Shown here piece by piece: positions 58,513 through 64,000 of a stretch of 64,000 bases of DNA (positions within the stretch are counted from its first letter, which is position 1; each line of letters opens with the position of its first letter). The DNA comes from Bacillota bacterium (GTDB lineage: Bacteria > Bacillota > Clostridia > Lachnospirales > Lachnospiraceae). The notes under the pieces are model-generated. The model saw only the letters and a program-made list of their open reading frames with translations, made no database searches and was not told the origin of the DNA. The stretch covers positions 22,598 to 86,597 of the forward strand of contig JAEWYQ010000003.1 of the NCBI GenBank assembly GCA_023395555.1, read 5' to 3'. Position numbers and translations under genes: made by a program.

Positions 58513-59511
58513 ATGGTTGGGATTAAGGATGTGGCAAAGCGCGCAGGAGTATCGGTTTCCACGGTGTCCAATGCTCTGAATAATAAGAAGAATATCGGGG
58601 AGGAGACGAGGGAGAGAATTCAAAGAATCTGCGAAGAATTGAATTATCATCCGAACCTGGCAGGAAGGGGATTAAAATCCGGAAAGCCCAACACCATATT
58701 GTTCAATTTCAGCGATTTTGACCGGAGCTTCTATCTTAAGATCATCAACGGAATCAGTGATTATGTCAATGATAACGATTTTGACCTGATTATCTGCACC
58801 GAGAAATCCTGTGAGAAATACATGAATAATAGTCTGACCAGCGGAAGCATCATATTGGATAAGAAGATGCGGGATGAGACGCTGAACCGGCTTGCGGGGG
58901 AGAATTACCCGATTGTGGTGCTGGACCGTATTATGAGTAATCCCTGGATCAAGAGTGTGGTGGTGAATAATTATGACCCGATGTATGAGATGATTCAGGG
59001 AGTGATTGACCGGGGGTACCGGCATTTTGGATTTGTTGGCGGTCCGGAGGAAACAGCGGATAACAAGGAGCGCTATAAAGCCTTTCGGGATGCGTTGAAA
59101 GCAAACGGCATTGAGTTCCAGCAGAAAAGCTATTTTGCAGGCAATTACAGGGAGAAGAGCGGCTATACGGCGGCCAAGATACTGATGCTGAGCCGGGAGC
59201 TTCCGGATTGCCTGGTATGTGCCAATGATAATATGGCGATTGGGGCGATGAAGGCCTTTCGCGATAACGGCATCCGGGTGCCTCAGGATATTGCCGTAAC
59301 AGGATTTGATAATTGTGATTTGGCAGAGGTGATGGGATTGACTACTGTATCCATACCGAACTATGAGAGAGGATATATTGCGGCAAGGTATTTGATTGAG
59401 AATATCCGGGGGCAGCGTAACGCCGAGACCTTTAAGATTGCAGCTAAGATTATTTTCCGTGAAAGTGTCGGGATGCGGGAGGAGCCGCTTCCGTTGAAAC
59501 CAACAATATAA
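58513..59511 (+). CDS. LacI-family transcriptional regulator
   Basis: 332 residues: a LacI HTH (IKDVAKRAGVSVSTVSNALN) with the hinge helix and a periplasmic-binding-like effector domain (LILDR-type segment VVLDRIMSNPW, VGGPEETADNKERYKAF, CANDNMAIGAMKAF). It stands directly before an ABC sugar importer and a GH65 phosphorylase, which it most likely regulates in response to a di- or oligosaccharide. Confidence 0.94.
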   Translation: MVGIKDVAKRAGVSVSTVSNALNNKKNIGEETRERIQRICEELNYHPNLAGRGLKSGKPNTILFNFSDFDRSFYLKIINGISDYVNDNDFDLIICTEKSCEKYMNNSLTSGSIILDKKMRDETLNRLAGENYPIVVLDRIMSNPWIKSVVVNNYDPMYEMIQGVIDRGYRHFGFVGGPEETADNKERYKAFRDALKANGIEFQQKSYFAGNYREKSGYTAAKILMLSRELPDCLVCANDNMAIGAMKAFRDNGIRVPQDIAVTGFDNCDLAEVMGLTTVSIPNYERGYIAARYLIENIRGQRNAETFKIAAKIIFRESVGMREEPLPLKPTI

Positions 59512-59545
59512 GTAAAATACAAGTAAAATATAAATATATTTTAGT

Positions 59546-59593
59546 AAAAGCATGTGATTATCAACAAACACAGATAATTTCATATGCTTTTTT
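59546..59593 (+). terminator. Terminator after the LacI gene
   Basis: AAAAGCATGTGATTATC pairs with GATAATTTCATATGCTTTT and is followed by TT. Direct repeats AAGTAAAATA lie just before it (about 59510-59530). Confidence 0.75.
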
Positions 59594-59656
59594 AAAACCA
59601 AAAATTATGCAAAACAGATAAAAAAATATAAATATAAATCATTTTATAATACAATA

Positions 59657-59685
59657 TTGACAAAGCAATAAATATGTATTAATAT
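59657..59685 (+). promoter_or_regulatory. Promoter of the sugar ABC importer
   Basis: TTGACA (59657-59662), 17 bp, TAATAT (59680-59685). An AACGTT-centred sequence just downstream (about 59690-59704) resembles a LacI-family half-palindrome and may be the operator. Confidence 0.75.
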
Positions 59686-59732
59686 TTCAATATAACGTTT
59701 TACATATTTTTTCTATTAAAGGAGAGGGTGTT

Positions 59733-61025
59733 ATGAAATTAAGAAAAATTGTAGGTGTTTTACTTGCGGCAACGATACTGATGAGTATAATCTTGACCGG
59801 CTGTGCGGCAAAAGAAGAGGGGAATAATGCTGCTAAAACGACAGAGGGTGCAGGTGACAAGAAGAAGGACACCGGTGCAGATGAGAAGGCGGCAAAGAAG
59901 ATCATTGTATTCCAGTCTAAGGTAGAGATTACGGATCAATTGGAGGCATGTGCAAAAGCTTATAAGGAAGAAACCGGTGTTGAGGTTGAGGTATGGGGAA
60001 CCACCGGAGATGATTATCTGCAGCAATTAAAGATTAAGCTTGGCAATAAACAGGGACCTACGGTATTCTCTTTGGCTCCCGGCTCTGAGTCGGAAGAATT
60101 GAAGGCTTATCTTGCTGATCTGAGTGATCTCTCCTTTGTCGGAGATATCGCAGCCAATATGGCGGATGAGCTGGATGGTAAGACGGTCGGTATTCCTTAT
60201 ACCATGGAGGGCTTCGGAGTCGTATATAATAAGAGCCTTATTGATGCTTCCAAGGTAACGGATTATGACTCCTTTGTGAAAATGCTGAAGGACCAGAAGG
60301 CGGCAGGTGTAAATGGCTTTAGCTTGTCTCAGGAAAGCTATTTCCTGATCGGACACATTCTCAATACGCCCTTCGCTTTGCAGGCAGATCCCGCCGGGTT
60401 TATCAATAAACTGGCTGCCGGTGAGGTTGCCCTGCAGGATACGCCGGAATTCGTTGAGTTTGCAAAGTTTATGGAGGCAATCAAAGAAAATACAAAGAAT
60501 CCGCTTGAGGTAAATTATGATACCGAGACGGGAGATTTTGCTACCGGCAAGAATGCTTCCATACATCAGGGTAACTGGTGCTATGGTATGTTTGCAGATT
60601 ATGACGTGGACTTTGAGATGGGTATGATGCCGCTGCCGATTAGCGGCAATGATAAGATTGCAGCCAGTGTTCCTTCCTGCTGGTATGTGAATTCACTGGC
60701 AGCACAGGAAGAAATCCAGGCGGGCAAGGATTTCCTCAATTGGCTCTATACCAGTGACACCGGAACAAAATATCTCATGGAAGAGTTCGGATTTATTCCG
60801 GTTTTGTCCACCATGCAGAGCCCCAAATTGGATCCGCTGTCCCAGGCTGTATCGGAATATGCGGCACAGGGCAAGACCATTTCCTGGCCTATGAGCAAGT
60901 GGCCGGCAGGTATTGTGGATGTATATCTGGTGCCTGTGGCGCAGGAGTTCTTTACTACCGATATGTCAGGAACGGATTTTCTTGTGAAATTAACCGATGC
61001 ATTTGTTCAGGCGGGGAATAAATAA
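59733..61025 (+). CDS. Sugar ABC transporter substrate-binding lipoprotein
   Basis: 430 residues. The signal peptide ends at the lipobox LTGC with the lipidated Cys24, followed by a Lys/Glu/Thr-rich linker. The body is a family 1 (MalE/UgpB-like) extracellular solute-binding protein (QLEACAKAYKEETGVEVEVW, ... WNYG-type cleft residues near HQGNWCYGMF). It binds a di- or oligosaccharide; the GH65 enzyme nearby suggests an alpha-linked glucose disaccharide. GGAGAGGGTGTT precedes the ATG. Confidence 0.94.
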   Translation: MKLRKIVGVLLAATILMSIILTGCAAKEEGNNAAKTTEGAGDKKKDTGADEKAAKKIIVFQSKVEITDQLEACAKAYKEETGVEVEVWGTTGDDYLQQLKIKLGNKQGPTVFSLAPGSESEELKAYLADLSDLSFVGDIAANMADELDGKTVGIPYTMEGFGVVYNKSLIDASKVTDYDSFVKMLKDQKAAGVNGFSLSQESYFLIGHILNTPFALQADPAGFINKLAAGEVALQDTPEFVEFAKFMEAIKENTKNPLEVNYDTETGDFATGKNASIHQGNWCYGMFADYDVDFEMGMMPLPISGNDKIAASVPSCWYVNSLAAQEEIQAGKDFLNWLYTSDTGTKYLMEEFGFIPVLSTMQSPKLDPLSQAVSEYAAQGKTISWPMSKWPAGIVDVYLVPVAQEFFTTDMSGTDFLVKLTDAFVQAGNK

Positions 61026-61035
61026 GTAACCCAGG

Positions 61036-61087
61036 ATACAGAAATCTAACATTGTTTCCAGGCTATACCGGTGTTAGATTTCTGTAT
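61036..61087 (+). other. 16-bp hairpin between binding protein and permeases
   Basis: ATACAGAAATCTAACA (61036-61051) and its exact complement (61072-61087). It probably acts as a partial terminator and mRNA stabiliser so that the binding protein is made in excess of the permeases. Confidence 0.8.
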
Positions 61088-61170
61088 TCTTGGATTAACA
61101 AAGATGGAAAGAAAGTATAGGAGGAGCTTCCTGTATTAGTAAAACAGGGGGCTCCGGAAAGAGGGTTGGC

Positions 61171-62046
61171 ATGAGGAGAAGAAAGGATATGGGGTGGTAC
61201 GCTTTATTTGTATTCCCCCTGGTATTCATCTTTACAACAGTTGTGATTATTCCTTTCGTCATTGGAATAGGCTATTCCTTTGTTTCGTGGGACGGAATGC
61301 CGCTGAATGAAAAAGATTTTGTCGGACTTGACAATTATACAAGATTGTTTGCGGACGCGAGGTTCATCGCTTCGGCAGGACATACCGTCTTGTTTACCAT
61401 ATGCTCCGTGTTATTGATTAATATTCTCGGACTTGGCTTTGCCCTGGCGGTGACCGGGAAGCTGAGAGTGCGCAATGCCGCCAGAACCATGCTGTTCATG
61501 CCGTATCTCATCGGCGGATTGATTCTGGGTTATATCTGGAAGTTCATTTTTACGGATGTATTCAAATTCATAGGGGAGAAATCCGGTCTGACCGGGATAT
61601 TCTTCAGTTGGCTGTTAAATCCACAGTATGCCCTGGCGGCAATGATCATTGTGGCCACCTGGCAGATGGCGGGCTATATTATGATTATTTATATTAATGG
61701 CATCCAGTCTATGCCGGAGGATGTTTTGGAGGCAGCAAAGGTGGACGGCGCAGGCTTCTGGCAGACACTGCTCCGAATAAAGTTCCCGCTGATTATGCCT
61801 TCCTTTACCGTTTGCCTCTTCCTTACTCTGTCCAACTGCTTTAAGATATTTGATGTAAACTTCTCCCTGACCGGAGGCGGTCCCAGCAATGCTACGGAGA
61901 TGATGGCGATGAATATCTATAATGAGATTTTCTCTTTGAATAATTACGGTTACGGGCAGGCAAAGGCGATCGTATTCTTTATTGCGGTTGCTGTGATAAC
62001 CTTGATCCAGGTAACCATAACCAAGAGGAAGGAGGTTGCGATGTGA
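61171..62046 (+). CDS. Sugar ABC transporter permease (MalF/UgpA type)
   Basis: 291 residues with six membrane segments and the EAA loop (EDVLEAAKVDGAGFWQTLLR) that contacts the ATPase. No ATPase gene is in the window; as in many Firmicutes, a shared MsmX/MsiK-type ATPase elsewhere is likely used. Its stop codon overlaps the start of the next permease. Confidence 0.94.
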   Translation: MRRRKDMGWYALFVFPLVFIFTTVVIIPFVIGIGYSFVSWDGMPLNEKDFVGLDNYTRLFADARFIASAGHTVLFTICSVLLINILGLGFALAVTGKLRVRNAARTMLFMPYLIGGLILGYIWKFIFTDVFKFIGEKSGLTGIFFSWLLNPQYALAAMIIVATWQMAGYIMIIYINGIQSMPEDVLEAAKVDGAGFWQTLLRIKFPLIMPSFTVCLFLTLSNCFKIFDVNFSLTGGGPSNATEMMAMNIYNEIFSLNNYGYGQAKAIVFFIAVAVITLIQVTITKRKEVAM

Positions 62047-62885
62047 TGAAGAGATTAGGAAAAACGGCGGTTGAAGCACTGGTAATTGTACTGTGTATAA
62101 CCTATTTGTTTCCGGTTTATATCGTACTGGTGAATTCCTTCAAGAACCGGAGGGAGCTGTATGAGAATATGCTGGCTCTTCCGGAGCGCATTTCTTTTGA
62201 ATATTTTGCCAAGGCAATGGATAAGATGAAATTTCTGCAGGCCTTTGGCAATTCCTTGATTGTTACGGTGATTTCTATTGCAATCATTATTGTTCTGGCC
62301 TCCATGACCGCCTGGATGTTTGTTCGGACGGATAACAGGCTGAGCAGGTTCTTGTTTATGACCTTTGTCGCAACGATGATCATCCCCTTCCAGACCATTA
62401 TGATGCCGTTGATGCAGGTGATGGGGTGGGCCCGGGACACGCTGCACCTGCCGATGCTGAATACTCTGGGGGGATTAATTTATATGAATGTGGGTTTTGG
62501 CACCAGTATGGCGGTGTTTCTGTATCACGGCTTTGTGAAAACCATCCCCGTTTCCCTGGAGGAAGCGGCGACCATTGATGGCTGCAATAAGTTTAAAGTG
62601 TTCTGGAAGATTGTATTTCCCATGCTTAAGCCCACAACAGTCACGGTTATGATTTTGGATGTAATCTGGATCTGGAACGATTACCTGCTCCCTTCCCTGG
62701 TGCTGTCCAGCAAGACATTGCGCACCATACCGCTGTCGACGGCCTCCTTCTTCGGTCAGTTTACCATTGAATGGAATCTGTCCATGGCAGGTCTGCTGCT
62801 TACTATCACACCGGTGATCATATTTTACCTGTCCGCACAAAAATACATCATCAAGGGTGTTGCGGCAGGTGCTGTAAAGCTCTAA
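62043..62885 (+). CDS. Sugar ABC transporter permease (MalG type)
   Basis: 280 residues, six membrane segments and the EAA loop (VSLEEAATIDGCNKFKVFWK). GGAGG lies upstream; both GTG 62043 and ATG 62046 fit, the difference being one residue. It is translationally coupled to the first permease and followed 28 nt later by the GH65 gene. Confidence 0.94.
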   Translation: MMKRLGKTAVEALVIVLCITYLFPVYIVLVNSFKNRRELYENMLALPERISFEYFAKAMDKMKFLQAFGNSLIVTVISIAIIIVLASMTAWMFVRTDNRLSRFLFMTFVATMIIPFQTIMMPLMQVMGWARDTLHLPMLNTLGGLIYMNVGFGTSMAVFLYHGFVKTIPVSLEEAATIDGCNKFKVFWKIVFPMLKPTTVTVMILDVIWIWNDYLLPSLVLSSKTLRTIPLSTASFFGQFTIEWNLSMAGLLLTITPVIIFYLSAQKYIIKGVAAGAVKL

Positions 62886-62913
62886 GACAGGAAGGAAAAG
62901 GAGTACCATTAAT

Positions 62914-64000
62914 ATGGGATTACAATATAAAATATACGAAATAGATGACCTTAGCAGGGACAATAATGATTTAATGGTGAATGAGACGGTGTTCCATAAT
63001 GCAAACGGTTATATCGGAATCCGTTCCAACTATGAGGAGGGATACCCGGAGGGCTATGATACGATCAGGGGCTCTTATATCAACGGATTTTATGATATTG
63101 CCGAGATGAAGCAGGCGGAAAAGCTCTGCGGCCTGGTGGAGGATAAACAGGCTATGCTCAATGTTGCGGACACACAGACTATCTATCTGACGGTGGATGG
63201 GGAGCGGTTCAGTCCGTTTCAAGGTCAATTGCAGGAGAGCAGACGGTGGCTGGACATGGAGGCCGGCATCACCGGGAGAACGGTACTTTGGTGCTCACCT
63301 TCCGGGAAGCAGGTGGAGATTGTAATCCGGAGGATGACCTCCTTTGCCCAGTTGCCTTTGTTTACCATTGAATACAGCGTAAAGGCCTTGAATTTTAGCG
63401 GAAAGATTGGTTTTACTTCCTGCCATATCGGAGAGGTGACCAATTACAGCAACGCCGATGATCCAAGAGTGGCACAAGAGGCGGGAAGATACCTTCTTCC
63501 GGTGAAGGCGGAGCTGCTCAACGGGGCTTCCTATCTTACCTCCGTTACTTCGATATCAGGGCTTTCGGTGTGTACCGGAACAGCCCATCGGCTATCTAAG
63601 GAGGGAAGGCTTACCACCTGCATCGAAAGGCACAGTGCGGTGACGAGGGCGGAGCTTGATATAGCAAGGGGGGAGAGGGTAACCCTGATGAAATATTCGG
63701 TATTCTGTGATTCGGTACGCTATGGGGATTGTACCCTTGCCGCTCAGCAGGAGCTTGAAAAGGCCCGCGGTATCGCGTTGGAGGAGCATTACCTGGCACA
63801 GCGGAAGTATCTGAAGGAGTTTTGGGATAATTGCTTTCTTGAGATCAAAGGGGATGATGCGCTGACCGGAGCGGTGAATTATAATATGTATCAGCTGGTG
63901 CAGTCCGTGGGGAAGGATGAATACTGCAATATTGCAGCCAAGGGGCTGAGCGGTGAGGGGTATGAGGGACATTATTTCTGGGATACGGAGATGTATATCC
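62914..64000 (+). CDS. Glycoside hydrolase family 65 phosphorylase (3' end cut by window)
   Basis: 362 codons are visible from ATG 62914 (AAGGAG upstream). The N-terminal beta-sandwich starts with MVNETVFHNANGYIGIRSNY and continues with YPEGYDTIRGSYINGFYD, typical of GH65; the catalytic barrel begins near GLSGEGYEGHYFWDTEMYI. GH65 enzymes phosphorolyse maltose, trehalose, kojibiose, nigerose and related disaccharides. The catalytic acid and specificity loops lie beyond the window, so the substrate cannot be assigned. It is last in the visible importer operon. Confidence 0.92.
   Translation, partial: MGLQYKIYEIDDLSRDNNDLMVNETVFHNANGYIGIRSNYEEGYPEGYDTIRGSYINGFYDIAEMKQAEKLCGLVEDKQAMLNVADTQTIYLTVDGERFSPFQGQLQESRRWLDMEAGITGRTVLWCSPSGKQVEIVIRRMTSFAQLPLFTIEYSVKALNFSGKIGFTSCHIGEVTNYSNADDPRVAQEAGRYLLPVKAELLNGASYLTSVTSISGLSVCTGTAHRLSKEGRLTTCIERHSAVTRAELDIARGERVTLMKYSVFCDSVRYGDCTLAAQQELEKARGIALEEHYLAQRKYLKEFWDNCFLEIKGDDALTGAVNYNMYQLVQSVGKDEYCNIAAKGLSGEGYEGHYFWDTEMYI

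Overview
This window looks like a low-GC Gram-positive, anaerobic, gut- or soil-type Clostridia genome, most likely Lachnospiraceae close to Lachnoclostridium (Clostridium) phytofermentans. This is inferred from strong AGGAGG-type ribosome-binding sites, a single-chain clostridial PurL, a T-box leader, a glycyl-radical (B12-independent) propanediol-type microcompartment locus, and many small GntR/ABC and sigma/anti-sigma modules. No rRNA, prophage, insertion sequence or CRISPR array is seen. There is one tRNA, tRNA-Gly(GCC).

Layout. 1-2.2 kb: the 3' end of a secreted multidomain carbohydrate-associated protein. 2.2-7.3 kb: a LysR regulator divergent from purL, whose leader holds a 31-bp perfect inverted repeat. 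7.3-12 kb: a four-gene ECF sigma/anti-sigma/membrane operon, an XRE regulator with a membrane partner, a Nudix hydrolase and an M42 aminopeptidase. 12-27 kb: the main catabolic island, a rhamnose/fucose-type bacterial microcompartment. It holds a class II aldolase, rhamnulokinase, CoA-acylating aldehyde dehydrogenase, alcohol dehydrogenase, seven shell-protein genes, a PduL phosphotransacylase, a PduS-like flavin/Fe-S protein, a DeoR regulator, a glycyl-radical diol dehydratase and its activase.

27-41.5 kb: a chemoreceptor, two GntR-led modules (one ABC transporter, one DUF5808-type membrane protein), a collagen-like protein, Lgt, MerR, a CD3324-type HTH protein, a TrmH-type methyltransferase, GNAT and nucleotidyltransferase genes, and a small decayed patch. 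41.5-47.7 kb: a protein of unknown function, NudC, an M48 peptidase-ankyrin fusion and a T-box-controlled lysyl-tRNA synthetase. 47.7-53.8 kb: a CdaR-controlled glycerate kinase / GltS-like transporter / C69 hydrolase / TSUP cluster. 54-58.3 kb: tRNA-Gly, a PF09818-type ABC ATPase behind a leader-peptide attenuator, a 25-codon small gene, and an AraC-GyrI regulator. 58.5-64 kb: a LacI-controlled sugar ABC importer followed by a GH65 disaccharide phosphorylase cut by the window end.

How the genes work together. In the microcompartment island, deoxyhexulose 1-phosphates are split by the aldolase to DHAP and lactaldehyde. Lactaldehyde is reduced to 1,2-propanediol by an enzyme not clearly present here. 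The glycyl-radical enzyme dehydrates the diol to propionaldehyde, which is disproportionated to propanol and propionyl-CoA/propionyl-phosphate inside the shell. Four of the enzymes carry short amphipathic helices of the encapsulation-peptide type. The two catabolic promoters (before the aldolase and before the aldehyde dehydrogenase) carry the same operator pair at exactly the same 83-bp spacing, which makes a strong case for joint repression, probably by the DeoR protein. The most unusual observations are that operator architecture, a shell gene with two well-formed translation starts, a 28-bp palindromic tandem array before deoR, two leader-peptide regions with alternative RNA structures, and an isolated 25-codon gene with its own promoter and terminator.
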